Assembly: GCA_021234155.1 (NCBI GenBank)
Contig: JAJEKV010000077.1
Span: forward strand, 1,944,827-2,008,826
Origin: Isoetes taiwanensis
Taxonomy: Eukaryota; Streptophyta; Lycopodiopsida; Isoetales; Isoetaceae
Reading direction: 5' to 3'
DNA: 64,000 nt
Made by a program: the position numbers and the translations under genes. Under the pieces are notes generated by a model. The model was not told the DNA's origin. It saw only the letters and a list, made by a program, of their open reading frames with translations, and ran no database searches. The first letter of the stretch is position 1; each line of letters opens with the position of its first letter. Below are positions 35,225 to 46,598 of this stretch, in pieces.

Positions 35225-35560
35225 CGACGCTCCAATCTGATGCAATTGCAAGCAAAAAACAATATGCTGGGCCCTGTGCGTACGGGTCCGATAAATGCGG
35301 TGGAAAGCATGACATCACTCATACAGTTGCGGCTCCAAGTGAATGAAATAACAGGTCCAATCCCTGCTAGTCTACGCAATGCTGTTACTCTGGAAGATCT
35401 GAAGTTGAATGACAATCAATTAACTGGTATTGTTCCCTATCTCCTGCTCTTGCTAATCTAACAGCTCTTATCAGCTTGAAGCCTAATGGCAACAACCTTA
35501 CTGGTCTAATACCTAAGGAGATTGCTCAAAAGCCATCACTTCAGCTTAAAGATATTGTGG
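35225..35560 (+). pseudogene. LRR receptor-kinase extracellular fragment
   Basis: One frame gives SLIQLRLQVNEITGPIP, SLRNAVTLEDLKLNDNQLTG and so on: two to three 24-residue plant-type leucine-rich repeats (LxxLxLxxNxLTGxIP). After a frameshift near 35445 it continues ALANLTALISLKPNGNNLTG and LIPKEIAQKPSLQ. No signal peptide or kinase part. It sits immediately after the module A hairpin end, so it looks like a captured gene fragment. Confidence 0.75.
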
Positions 35561-35629
35561 CATGGATCGGCTCTGTCAATTTTCACCATCACAAGTTGTT
35601 TATGCAATCACCAGCACAGTAAAGGTTTA

Positions 35630-35751
35630 ACTCAATCCCCTGAAACTGTCTAGGCATATCTTCAAGTTTTTAACACCTTCATCAAAGTATTTTATCTTCA
35701 ACATTTTATAAGATTATGATATGAACCAAATGCACATTAACATTTCTAACA
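35630..35751 (-). repeat. Copia 3' LTR start (partial)
   Basis: On the minus strand, a purine-rich tract (CTGAAAGGGGAA) is followed at 35751 by TGTTAGAAATG, a TG start expected of an LTR. The far end is not defined. The LTR may be cut off by the LRR fragment. Confidence 0.5.
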
Positions 35752-35814
35752 TTCCCCTTTCAGATCATAATCTCTGATGTTCTTGCAATTTATTTCCTCT
35801 GCTAATTTTCTGAA

Positions 35815-36174
35815 CCTGCTGTGACTCAGACCCTTTGTAAAGATATCTGCCACCTATTTTTCAGAACTTATGTATTTGATCTCAATGACACCTTTGCTTA
35901 CCAATTCTCTTATGAAATGCATTTCCATTTCAATGTGTTTTGTTCTCTCATGCATAACAGGATTCTTGAACATGGCTATGCAGCTTTGATTATCACAGTA
36001 TAAGATTGTTCCATCTTTCTGTAAGACCCCTAATTCATCCAAAAATCTTCTACTCCAAATGATCTTCTTGCTTACTAGTGTTGTGGCTGCATATTCTGAT
36101 TCTGCAGTTGACAAAGCTATGGAAGATTGTTTTTTTGTTCTCCAACATACTGGACCTCCACCAAACATCAACAC
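35815..36174 (-). pseudogene. Copia RNase H end
   Basis: Frame 36174-35854 reads PVCWRTKKQSSIALSTAESE, then CDNQSCIAMFKNPVMHERTK and EMEMHFIRE, the classical copia RNase H. A TAG falls between ISSEK and VADIFTKGL, so the last motif is read only past that stop (to about 35815). Confidence 0.9.
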
Positions 36175-36186
36175 ATATCCTGATGT

Positions 36187-37038
36187 TTATTTCCTTTCGT
36201 CCACATCTCCACACCAATCAGCATCTGCATATGCCTTTAGTTCAAGATCATTTCCACAATATTCAATGCCTGTACTTCTAGTTCTTTTCAAAAACCTTAG
36301 TACTTTCTTTGCTGCCATCCAATGTTGCTTGCCTGGGTTACTGTTGTACCTACTAAGTACATTTACAATAAATGTTATGTCAGGTCTGATATGGTTGGCC
36401 ACATGCAATAAGCTACCAACTAGCTGTCTATATGGTATTCTTGCCATTTCCTTCTTTTCTTTATCATTCTTTGGACACATATGTTTTGAAAGTTTTTCTC
36501 CTACTGTCAATGGCAGCTTAATTGGATTACAATCCTGCATATTGAATTTCTCAAGCAAAGAGCATATGTAATTCTCTTGGGACAAGCATATCCTTCTTTT
36601 CTTTCTATTTCTTTTGACTTGGATTCCTAGGAATTTAGATAATTCCCCCAAATCTGTCATCTTGTATTTCTCCTTTAGAATCTCTTTGCATTGGTTCAGA
36701 ATATTTGTGCAGCTTGCTGCCAGCACACAATCATCCACATAAATGGCAATTATACAAACATCTTTTTCATCCTTTAGAACATACACATTTCCATCATTCT
36801 CAAGTTTTCTAAGACCCTTTTCTTTAAGATAATTATCAATACACCTGTACCATTGTCTAGGGGCCTGTTTTAGCCCATAGACAACTCTATTCAATTTCCA
36901 CACCTTTTCTTTTCCATTCTCAAATCCCTGTGCTTGTTTCATGTAAACTTCCTCTTCAAGTTCAGCATTCAAGAATGCTGTGCAGACATCCATGTGATGT
37001 AACTCCATGTCTAGTGCATTTGCCATAGCAATAATCAT
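36187..37038 (-). pseudogene. Copia reverse transcriptase
   Basis: 283 codons. It contains MDVCTAFLNAELEEEVYM (the copia DVxxAFL motif with a catalytic aspartate), VYGLKQAPRQWY and YVDDCVLAA (catalytic YVDD). The connection follows with YRQLVGSLLHVANHIRPDI and LELKAYADADWCGD, the start of RNase H. It continues in another frame at 36174 after a break at the ERK codons. Confidence 0.93.
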
Positions 37039-37979
37039 TCTAATCTGGTCATTTTTACCACTGGTGAATATGTGTCCTCGAAATCTATGCCCTTCTTTTG
37101 TGAGTATCCTTGTGCCACTAATCTGGCCTTGTATTTTGGAGAGCCATCAGCATTTTGTTTAAGTTTAAAAATCCATTTGTTACCGATTGCTTGTTTCCCC
37201 TTTGGCAAATCTGCAATTTCATATGTTGATGTCCTTTCAAATGACCTCATCTCTTCATTCATTGCTTCTTTCCATTGTTCACTATCATGGCTGTTAATGG
37301 CATCTTCAAAACTTTCTGGCACCCCTGTTTCAAGTATTATCAGAGCCTCGGATTCAACTTCATAGGTTTTCTCTAATCTCCCACTTTTCCCATCTTCTTT
37401 TCTTCCATATTGACTCATGTCAAAATTTAATTCTTCCTTTAGTCTTTCACTTTCAGATTTCCTTTTCTTATCTCTTTTCTCTGCTTCCTGGTTTTGTTCT
37501 CTGGTTTCTTGTATCACATGTTCCCCTATTTCTTGTCCATTGTTTCTGTTAGTAGTTTCATTCTGAACATTTTGATTTTTCTCAACAGCCCCTATTTCTT
37601 TTTCTTCCTCAAGATCATCATTTCTCATTGTTTGTATTGTTTTTGTTTCTGTATTTTCCTGCTTTTCTTTGGTCACTTCACAACACGACTTAGGTTTATA
37701 CAATTGGCTTTCCACAAATGTAACATCCCTGCTTGTCATTATGTTTCTTTTTTCTGGATTATACATCCTGTACCCCTTAGAATTCTCATCATAACCCACC
37801 AGATAACTAATTGTTGACCTATTGTCAAGTTTCTGTCTTAATTCTTCTGGAACATGTGTGTATCCCAAATATCCATATGCCTTATATTTTTCATAATTTG
37901 GTTCCTTCCCTGACCATACTAGTTCTGGTGTTCTTCCATTAATGCCCTTTGATGGCAACACATTGTGCATTTCCACCAT
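37035..37979 (-). pseudogene. Copia integrase C-terminus, linker and RT start
   Basis: 314 codons. It opens inside the integrase tail (INGRTPELVWSGKEPNYEK), has the conserved GYDENSKGYRMYNP block (the copia GKGY-type segment), then a long charged E/K/N-rich linker. It ends in the RT: EEMRSFERTSTYEI, NKWIFKLKQNADG, KARLVAQGYSQKKGIDF. The frame is lost at 37035, where the next frame takes over with a 4-base overlap. Confidence 0.9.
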
Positions 37980-37985
37980 TGATTA

Positions 37986-38690
37986 TGCACAGATCATCAA
38001 TATACCTGAAAGCACTTTGAAATCTTGGGATGTCTTGTATCCTATTGAGGTGTGCTAATTTCATAATGAATCTGAGTTCGTACCATGCCAGATACAAATT
38101 ACACCATGCAGGACTGCATGAAAATCCCATGGGGATGCCTTTCTTTTGCCTCCAAATTTCTTTGCCCATCTGAAGGTAACAATGGGAAAGTAGCCAATTG
38201 TTGAACTTTATGAAATCAGGTCTAGATACAATTGACCATTTACTCTGAGAATCAATATTAATCTTCATCCACTTGGAAGAGAATGCAGAATTAGACTTTG
38301 TGATCACAAGTTGAGATAGAGGGCTTTTCCAAGCCATAAACTGCCATATTAGACCTGCAATGTCCCTGATAATATCCATCATCCCTTCATCTCCTTCCAA
38401 TGGGATGTTTTCAAAGCACTTTGTGATATCGATTGAGAATACATTAAATATCTTCTTTGGTAGGTTAAGAACAAAGTCAAAAGATGAGTTAATTAACCAA
38501 CAAGGATTGACTTTATCTTTGAGCCAAAGTTTCAACTTGGCTGTATTCCAATGACACAGTTCAGGCCAGATTTCAATAAAGTTGTTCAATATTGACGTAA
38601 TAAAATCAGCAACATCCGAAAATAAGGTGAAATGTGCATTTGTCAACCACCTATAATCACCTTTATGAGCCTTGAATATTCCCATGAGAT
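37986..38690 (-). pseudogene. Penelope-like reverse transcriptase fragment, second copy
   Basis: An open frame of about 235 codons, related to but distinct from the RT at 23.6-25.7 kb. Shared blocks are FKAHKGDYRWLTNAH (FKAHKGDFVWITNAH there), FSIDITKCFENIPL (motif A), QKKGIPMGFSCSPAWCNLYL (motif B) and FRYIDDLCIING (motif C). Key catalytic aspartates are present. The frame runs uninterrupted from before motif A to motif C and stops where copia integrase sequence begins at about 37985, with no element end visible. It is better preserved than the 25 kb copy and is the best window sequence for classifying the family. Confidence 0.8.
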
Positions 38691-40404
38691 GCTACCTCCA
38701 TCGTGCCCTCGCATCCTTTCTTATGTTCCCTTTTGTGGGTGGTCTCAAAAGGCCATCAAGTTGTTCTCTTGGGTCTATTAGTCCCTCGATGTCATCTTCC
38801 GACTATGGTCATATAGTCCCGTTTAGGTTCCTTGGATTCATTATTCTAGGCTCCAGATTTTTGTCACCTTAATGGGTTCTTTGGTCGAGTCCTCTAGATT
38901 GTTTTGGAGTCTCGAGATCCCTATCGTCTTGTTCCTGTAGATTATGTTGTTTCTACTTTGAAAGTTTGCTTGGATCGGTTACGCATGTAGGGGTATATGT
39001 TTCCTGTGGTTTGTTGGTACATTGGTTCTTCGGTTTTTTGTTTCAGGTGCTCTTTGTTGTGATATCTTGTTGACTATGTTCAGTTTTCATGTCTTCTCTT
39101 TTTATGCATCCCATGGTGCATGGTTTCGGTCTTTCTGTTGTGATTTATCGTGTTATAATTCTGAGGTTGTTTAAGCAGTTCTTTAGATTATTCTGTGAAG
39201 TTACAGTTACTAGACTATATGCATATACTAAGGTTAAATCCTTCTATGCGTATGTTGTGGAGATTAAATTGGATTATTCTAGAGAGGAGAAAGTGAGATT
39301 ATTAAACTATTGGACATATTAGAGGTTATCATATTGGATACCGATGCATTAGATACTGAGTATTTAAATTAGCAAGCAATACGTGGTGAAGGTTTCTTAG
39401 ACCGAGTCTGGAAGGAAAATCCATATAAACTATCCGTCCAGCACAGATGGGGAGCACTAAGGGAGCTCCAAAAAAAAAAAAGAGAAAATGAAAATACCTT
39501 GATAATGAAAAGAGTTTTTAGTATCGATGAAGAAAGCCATCTAGAAGCTTTAATGCCAAAGAATGATGGTTAACATTAGTTAGCCAACTATTCATTTCTA
39601 ATCTTTTCCACTTCAACTCCTCACCCCAGAGATATTCTGCTAGCTCCATAGCTGAGAATGGCGCCCAAGGAAGAGACCATTTACCTGTAAACAATCAACG
39701 GATAAATAAATAGGCCGATGGCCTTAGAAGATTCCCCAAAAAAATAGAAAATAAGAAAACCTTAAGAGACTGGAAACCGTCCAGAAGCTTTAATCTTGTA
39801 AAGAAACCATTTGCATTGGTTTTAGTTTAGCAAGTATGCATTTCTATTCTTGCTTGGTTTTAGCATTTAGAACACTCAGCTCAAGCAAAATGCACGATCT
39901 GGTATACGACCCAGCTCGATTTTACCCAGCTTTGATTGAGGGGCCAAATCATAGAGAGCAACGAAAAATCTTGAGGCGCCACGGATCTTAGAGTCACGAG
40001 GGAGTGAAGTGAGATATATTTGCATCAAATTAGTTGGAGATATATGGAGAGCTAGCTCGGCTAGTTCAAATTGACATTGACTGCCTGCAACCACCATCCC
40101 ACAGGGGGAACACAAACTGGAAGGGAACGTTGTATGCGGCATTCTATGCGGCGTTCTTGACACGGTTCCCAACCCCATCCCAAAATAAAAAAGAAGATGT
40201 GGTAGGTTTAAGATCTCTACCACAAAACCAGTTATCTACCACTAGAAAAAAAGCCCAAGAACCTTAGAAGAAAAAAGAATAGAAGCAAAATGGAATGAAC
40301 GGAGAAATGGGATCAATAAAAGAGGACCAAAGCACAACAAATCAGAAGATACCGAGGAATAAAAAATAAATGAAGGGGGCATCATAAGATACATGGATTA
40401 AAAA
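38691..40404. other. Intergenic stretch, no supported gene
   Basis: Frames under 116 codons without motifs. An A run lies at 39468-39481. A minus-strand frame at 39876-40223 has no recognisable domain. Confidence 0.45.
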
Positions 40405-40460
40405 GAACAAGTAGAATAGAATAGAATAGAATAGATTTTTAACTGGGACCACTAATTGTA
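40405..40460 (-). repeat. Pentamer tail of a LINE family member
   Basis: On the minus strand, GGTCCCAGTTAAAAATC is followed by four to five ATTCT pentamers, paralleling GGGTCCCATAGG...AAAAAATC plus pentamers at 10868-10942. Only the very 3' end is recognisable, with no coding sequence beside it. Confidence 0.5.
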
Positions 40461-40849
40461 GCAAAGGTTGAAGGGGACGAGACACTTATGCAAAAAGGGA
40501 ATGAACAAGAGGGGAAGTCATGAGGTAAAACAAATAGAGCAAGCATGATGAATACCAAATGAAACTACAGGCAAGAGAGAATGAAGAAAAAAGAGCCACT
40601 AACCACGATTCTATTAATTTGAAATTAGTCCACGTTTCATTTTTTTGAAAATGGCATAAAAATGTGTCTTTCACACATTTGTGGTTCTTCGGAGTAAAAG
40701 ATAGGATTTTAAGGCTTCAATTTCGAAAGAATCTAGTTTAAGATTGATCAAAACATTAAAGTACGAACACAAAATATGCATTCAAAATTAGTTTTATGAA
40801 AATTTCGCAGATGTATAATAGAAAAAAGGTCTATTTATATGAACTTTAG

Positions 40850-41100
40850 TTGTAGAAAAATTAAGGTTCTAACCTTTTAGACCAATATATTAGGTCCAAT
40901 TCGAGGTCACATTGCAAGAATAGAGACCCTTCTCTGCCACATCTCGCACTTAGCACGAGAATTGATGCAAAAATACAAATTTTAGCTGTAAAAAAACAAA
41001 GATTCTGACCTTTCAGATTAATATACTATGTCCAATTGGAGGTGGCAAATCATACGCTCTTCTTTGCCACATCTCATGCTATGTCCCCAGAGCTCACCAC
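40850..41100 (+). repeat. Diverged two-copy tandem duplication, about 128 bp
   Basis: GGTTCTAACCTTTTAGACC, CCAATTCGAGGT and TGCCACATCTC near 40865-40950 recur as GATTCTGACCTTTCAGATT, CCAATTGGAGGT and TGCCACATCTC near 40990-41080. Non-coding, directly left of the chromovirus gag. Confidence 0.7.
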
Positions 41101-41164
41101 TGCCAGCAAATTCAAACTTTTTACCGCTTGAAACAGAAAAACCTAATAGTCCAAGCATACATCG

Positions 41165-42050
41165 ATGAGATTATGCACTCAAGACTGTATATCCCAGGAA
41201 TTAATGAACGCAGGGCAGTTGAGGGGTATATTGAGGGGATTATCCCCCACTCTTAGGAAAATGGTGCGAGCCATAGATCCAAAAACAGTAGCAGAAGCCG
41301 AAGCTAAGGCTCTTAGCTTGGAGGAGGATAGTTCAAAATCGGGGCATGCCGTTCCTCTACCTTTGATTAACGGGAACCATAACACCTTGCCAGGGGGATG
41401 CTCTCCTAGCCCCAGTCCTTCCCCATCGGTACGGTTATCGAGCGAGGACAAAGAAAGTTTCTTTTAATATACCAGATAGGTTTTCTACTATCGCAGGAGC
41501 CGTCCAAGACATTTTGCAAGCCATTTTAAAGGAAGCTCGGGAGCAGTTACGAAAGGACAAGGCCTGCTTTCGATGTTTCCGACCGGGACAACGTATGCAG
41601 GATTGGCCCTATGTCACTCAGGCTGCTCAAGCTACTCTTGCCGAAGTGGATTGGGATGATGTCATGGCCCCATATGAACCTCTAACGGCTGCTGACGATG
41701 AGGCATCAGACTACGTACAAGGTGAGTCTCACATTTATGCCACTATTGAAACATGTCAAGCAGATAGTCAGCCTTCTGTGGGCCAAGTAGACAGTAAACC
41801 TTTTGTCATCCTCATGGACACAGGTAGTACGCAGAATTTTGCTTCACCTAGAACGGCAAAGGTCTTACAACTTACTCCCTTGAAATCAAAGCCAGGTCTA
41901 GTTACGCTGGCTGGGCCATCCGTCATACTCAAGCCCGACGCATCAACTTGAACATTCAGTTGCCAGGAGCACCCATTGCTCTAGGAGCCAAGATTATGAA
42001 TATTGGCCGATATAATCTCATTGTGGATATGGAGTTCTTGGCTACTGCAA
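41165..42050 (+). pseudogene. Chromovirus gag end and aspartic protease
   Basis: Frame 41165-41467 has LRGILRGLSPTLRKMVRAID and a linker rich in serine/proline. Frame 41514-41951 has KACFRCFRPGQRMQDWP, a CCHC zinc knuckle that has lost key cysteine/histidine residues, and then FVILMDTGSTQNFAS, the aspartic protease DTGS active site. In live elements gag packages RNA and the protease cuts the polyprotein. A frame break separates the two, and another follows at 41945. Confidence 0.85.
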
Positions 42051-42236
42051 AGGCAAACAGTTGTCCTTTGTATACTCATGGACAACTACACCGGTTGTAG
42101 AATTTATGCATGTACATTCCCAAGGTGGAGGAGAGCGGTATTATTTCTATTGAACAAATGGTATTTTGGTATTGACATTGCTCCTTGGCAATGGTTTCGT
42201 GGAGACATATGGGTTGTTGAATAAAGATATCACTAT

Positions 42237-43005
42237 ATGGGCTTATGTAGCAGTGCTCTTCCTCTAATTAAGAAGGTGGGTAACAAGAGATCTTTGGAAC
42301 TTTGTTCAAGGTATTACAAAAGGCAAGAAGCTAGTAAGTTCATGCTACAGATTGCTTACCTCCTCAAGCACTTTATCACCTTCTCGAAAATGGCACTTAC
42401 GGACTTTGCCTTCTCAATGGCAATCCATCCGAACCTTGTTTGGTCTAAATATAATCCTCCAAAGGTAAATGTTCTACCTTGGCGGTGATTCATCGCTCTT
42501 TGAGTTAATCGGATGGTTCATCGCTTTTAAGCCGGGGAGTAAGCCCATTTTGCCCATTGTGTGGCGGTGCATTGAAACATTGGAGCCTTTGTTTATATTT
42601 GTTGTCTTGTTTGAGTAGTCTTAGGTCCCAGGCACTCTCTTTTGGAGTATCTTTGGATAGTCGACTTTCTTTTGGGTATTTATCCAAATCGGTAAACTGC
42701 TTCTAAAAGGATTGCATTTCACATGGAAAAGTCTTGGCTAATATGGAGTGTATGGGGCGAAGGCGAAGAAAGGTCTTTTATGATAAGCGTATTTCTTCTC
42801 GGTGGTGCTTCAAGAAATTGTGTAAGAAGTTGTATAATTGCTTTCAGGATCTCCAATTGGCACGATCATTATTAAAACTTCAATATGGGTGATCATCTAA
42901 AAGTGACCGATGCTTGGGGACATTTCTTACCACGGAAGTACTTTGTAATATTTTGAATGTATAATATGAAGTAAAAACACGTTCTCAAAAAAAAAAAAAA
43001 AAAAA
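42237..43005 (+). mobile_element. LINE 3' fragment nested in the chromovirus
   Basis: Between the protease and RT, where gypsy coding sequence should be continuous, lies plant LINE C-terminal sequence. It shows WSKYNPPKVNVLPWR (the zf-RVT PPKVxxxxWR motif) near 42450, a cysteine/histidine-poor middle, and LIWSVWGEGEERSF near 42740, the W-W-ER end. A run of 19-20 A residues follows at 42987-43005. Gypsy sequence resumes at once with TTNGAHVTIAGKP. The left border is uncertain (42050-42240). GGCAAACA/GGCAAAACA words near 42049 and 43006 may be remnants of a target duplication. Confidence 0.7.
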
Positions 43006-43019
43006 GGCAAAACATTATC

Positions 43020-43698
43020 ACCTTTTTAACGACTAATGGAGCTCATGTAACTATAGCAGGTAAACCAGTTATTTCAATTATCCAATGTATTTCATTGCAT
43101 CAGTTGGAGAAAGCCGTCAAGAGGTATCAGGTTGCTTGCATTGTTAGACTTGCGTCAGTAGAGGCCAAGTCCAAACAGGAAGAAGTCATTGAGAATTTGC
43201 CCAAAGCAATTGCTACCGCACTTCGTGAATTCCACGACCTTTTTCCTGTTGAGATTCAAAAGTTACCACCTTTCTGGGGCGTGGAATGTGAAATCACATT
43301 GGAGCCAGGTACTAAACCTGAGTACACCAGAATTGCCAGAGCTTAAGAAGCAGCTACAAGAGCTTCTTAAGTTGGGATTCATTCGACCAAGTGTATCACC
43401 CTTTGGTGCCCCTATCTTGTTTGTGAAGAAAAAGGATGGTACCTTGCAAATGTGCATTGATTACAGGCAATTGAATAAGCACACAATTAAGAATCGGTAT
43501 GCTCTGCCGCGTGCCAATGAGTTGATGGATCAATTGCAAGGGGCCAAGTACTTCACAAAAATTGATCTCCACTCAGGATATCACCAGATAAGAATTAAAG
43601 AGGATGACATCCATAAGTCTGTCTTTCGGACACGTTATGGGCACTATGAGTTTATTGTTATGCCATTTGAGCTAACTAATTCCCCTGTTAGAGGTTGA
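43020..43698 (+). pseudogene. Chromovirus reverse transcriptase, first part
   Basis: TTNGAHVTIAGKP and LHQLEKAVKRYQ lead into the RT. After a frameshift near 43330 come [40 protein letters not shown] and [16 protein letters not shown] (motif A aspartate). The N-terminal half is intact. Near 43680 the phrase that should read NAPATF is replaced by NSPVRG and the frame stops, so motif B is deleted or broken. Confidence 0.93.
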
Positions 43699-44561
43699 TG
43701 AATGATGTCTTCTGCGAATACCTTGATGATTTTGTCATCATCTTCTTCGATGATATCCTCATCTACAGCAAAACCGTAAAAGACCATGAGCATCACCTTC
43801 GGTTGGCTTTGCAGAAATTGAGATGCCATCAACTTTATGCTAAGTTTTCCAAGTGCAGATTTGCGACCACCAAGGTCGATTATTTGAGACACATTGTTTC
43901 TGCTGAGGGGATAGCAACAAATCCAGCCAAGATTGAGGCAGTAAAAGATTGGCCGATCCCAACGAATGTGTTGGAGGTCCACAATTTTCTAGGCTTGGCG
44001 GGCTATTACTGCAAATTTGTTAAGGACTTCACCAAGCTTGCATCACCTCTTATCGACCTTACAAAATATGAGAAGGTTAGAGATTGGATGGCACATTGGA
44101 AGGAGAAGGTCCAGGCCAGATTTCAATCATTGAAGGATGCCTTGACAACCGCTCCAATTCTTACCTTGCCAGATCTTCAGAAGGATAAGTGGGTTGCCAC
44201 AGATGCCAGTAAGATCGCTATAGGTGGCGTATTAATGCAAGAAGATAGGGTAATCGCGTATGATTCTAGGAAGATGAATGATGCGAAACAGCAATACCCC
44301 ATGCATGACCAAGAGTTACTTACCGACATGCATGCCTTGTGTATATGGAAACATTATTTGCTTAGCAGACAGTTTCAGTTGGATACGGATTACCAAAGTC
44401 TCCAATATATTTTTACGCAACCCCACCTCAATCTTAGACAGCGACGATGGATGGAATTTCTGGAGGAGTATGACTTTGAAGTAGTCTATAAGCCAGGCAA
44501 GTATAATGTTATCGTCGATACCACTGTCCAGACATCCATTGGCAACCTGAACGCATTGTAA
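43695..44561 (+). pseudogene. Chromovirus RT active site and RNase H
   Basis: 288 codons. VIIFFDDILIYSKT is motif C with the catalytic FDD (FFDD here for YxDD). Next are LGLAGYYCKFVKDF, the connection, and VATDASKIAIGGVLMQED (RNase H with its first aspartate). YPMHDQELLTDMHALCIWKHYL and the closing VVYKPGKYNVIVD follow; the usual NxVADALSR end is changed to VIVDTTVQTS, so the RNase H tail is mutated. Confidence 0.93.
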
Positions 44562-44619
44562 TGCGATTTCCACTCTCACCAGTGAGTTTGGTAAGCAGAT
44601 AGAGCAGACTCTTCGTAAG

Positions 44620-46001
44620 GATCCTGAATTTCAGGAAATATGCCAAAGTTTATCCAAGGAAGCCAGAATGGATAAAGAGAGAGAAGCTTTCTGCCATTAT
44701 AAGAAGGAAGGTAATCTTCTTTATTATAAGAATAAGTTATGTGTTCCTGAGACATCAGGAGTTCACAAGCTCATTTTCCACGTCACACATAATAGTCCTA
44801 TAGCGGGACATGCGGGATTTATGAAAACATAAGATCCGCTCCAACTATTTTTGGCCAGGGATGAAGAAGCACATTACCCGATAGATTAAACAATGTCAGA
44901 TATGTCAACAAACAAAGGGGGAACAGTTGAGGGGAATTGCAAGCTTTAGATGTTCCTAATGCAAAGGGAAGTTATTACCATGGATTTTATCGTGGGACTT
45001 CTGTGCACCTTAAGGGGCTTTGATGCATTGATGGTTATGATCGACAAGCTTTCCAAAATAGCGCACCTTTTGCCATGTCAAACCATGGACACTGCATTAG
45101 ACACCACCGTGTTGTTCACGAAGGAGGTATTCCGCCTCCATGGGATGCCCCATACCATTATATTGGACTGAGATCCTAAGTTTGTTAGTGCATTTTGGAA
45201 GGATTTCTTTAGCACTATTCAAACTAAGCTTGCCATGATCACAACTTACCACCCACAGACAGATGGCCAAACTAAGCATACCAATCGCATAATAGAAGAT
45301 ATGCTACATTATTATATCTGGAACAAGCAATCCCAATGGGCAGATTATGTCCATTTGGTGGATTTTGCGTATAACAGTACTAAACAGGAGTGATGTCTCC
45401 TTTTATGATCAACTATAGCTACCAATGCCTCACTCCAGACACATGGCATAATCCGGTTTCTAAGGTGGAAGTTTCTCAACAGTTGCTTACAGATATGCAA
45501 AAGTTTGAGGGTATTTGTTAGCTGCCAGAACCCGGCAAAAGAGCCTTGCCAATAGGCATCGGACATCGAGAATTTAAAGTTTGTGAGTCCGTATGGCTAA
45601 AGATTAAGGTGAAGCAGGCCAAACTCAAAATTGGCAATTGCAAGAAGCTGGCATCTAGATGGGAAGGACCCTTTGAGATAACCGAGAGGATAGATTCTCT
45701 GGCCTACTAGTTGAATCTACCTGCACATTTGAAGGTCCATAAAGTCTTTCATGTGAGCCTTCTAAAGAAGCATACACCCGATCTGGAAGAGATCCTTGAT
45801 ACACCGACACTTTTGGAGATGATGGAAGATCAATTGGAAATTGTGCCTAAGGCTCTCCTTGATCGTGCATATAAGCAGACCCGCATGACTCAAATATATC
45901 AGTATTTGGTTAAGTGGAAACACTTACCAACAGAGGATGCAACCTGGGTTCTTAAAGCAGATTTGGATAAGGCTTATCCAGACTTTATGCGGCAATGCTA
46001 G
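44620..46001 (+). pseudogene. Chromovirus integrase and chromodomain
   Basis: Broken frames give the zinc-binding H2C2 region (HVTHNSPIAGHAG near 44790, QMSxxNKG-type continuation), and the catalytic core with TMDFIVGL at 44980. RLHGMPHTIILD stands at 45135-45171 in the second-aspartate position. TYHPQTDGQTKHTNRIIED near 45250 carries the catalytic glutamate region. The last frame (45711-46001) reads HLKVHKVFHVSLLKKH and then YLVKWKHLPTEDATWV, a chromodomain of the type that steers chromovirus integration to heterochromatin. Stops at several places make it inactive. Confidence 0.92.
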
Positions 46002-46598
46002 GGCCGAACTATTCATGATGCGATCGGCTCCAACTCTAATGGTGAGCACTGTATTATCGATCTGATAGGGGTCATGTGAGTGTTCGATCCGACAGGGATC
46101 ATATAAGGGGTTGGGTTAGATGCATCCTAGATGGGAAAATATGCATATAGGCATTCATGATTATATGCGTTCGTCTACGGCTATAATAGGAAACATTGAC
46201 ATTCCTTACACCGAGACGAAATGCAAGCCCTAGACATCATAGGATTTCCTTCATTTCTATTTCTTTTTATTTAAGGGGGTGGTCCCTTCAACCACACTAT
46301 TTTAATTATTTTATAGGTACTGATGTACTGTAATTCTGCAGGCTAGTAGCGCGTACTGACGTACTGCAGAAGATTCCAGGCCTCAGCCTGGGGCCGTCTC
46401 TTGTTCTTTAAGTGTCATATGTATGTACGCTCCTATCTTATTTTGTGATATGGTGTTATTGTCTATTACCAAGGGACTCTGGTCCTAGAGCAACTTTATA
46501 TAATCCTGTATTACTTGAGCAACTAAATTTACCTTCTATAACTTAATTCCTTTTTCTTACCTAACCCCAATGCTGAGGACATCATTATTTTGGAAGAA

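Larger units (their letters stand above)
35752..37985 (-). mobile_element. Ty1/copia retrotransposon, 3' half
   Basis: Three minus-strand frames, each overlapping the next by a frameshift, cover the end of integrase to RNase H. The 5' half (gag, protease, most of integrase) and 5' LTR are missing, because at about 37985 the sequence switches to a Penelope-like RT in the same orientation. The element is dead but relatively young, with only a few frame breaks and one stop near the C-terminus. Confidence 0.9.

Noticed and set aside
36059-37817. Plus-strand open frames of 97-170 codons over the copia element
   Set aside because: Shadows of the minus-strand copia polyprotein, with no motifs of their own.
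39876-40223. Minus-strand open frame of 115 codons
   Set aside because: No recognisable domain, no neighbours on the strand, and plus-strand frame open over the same bases.
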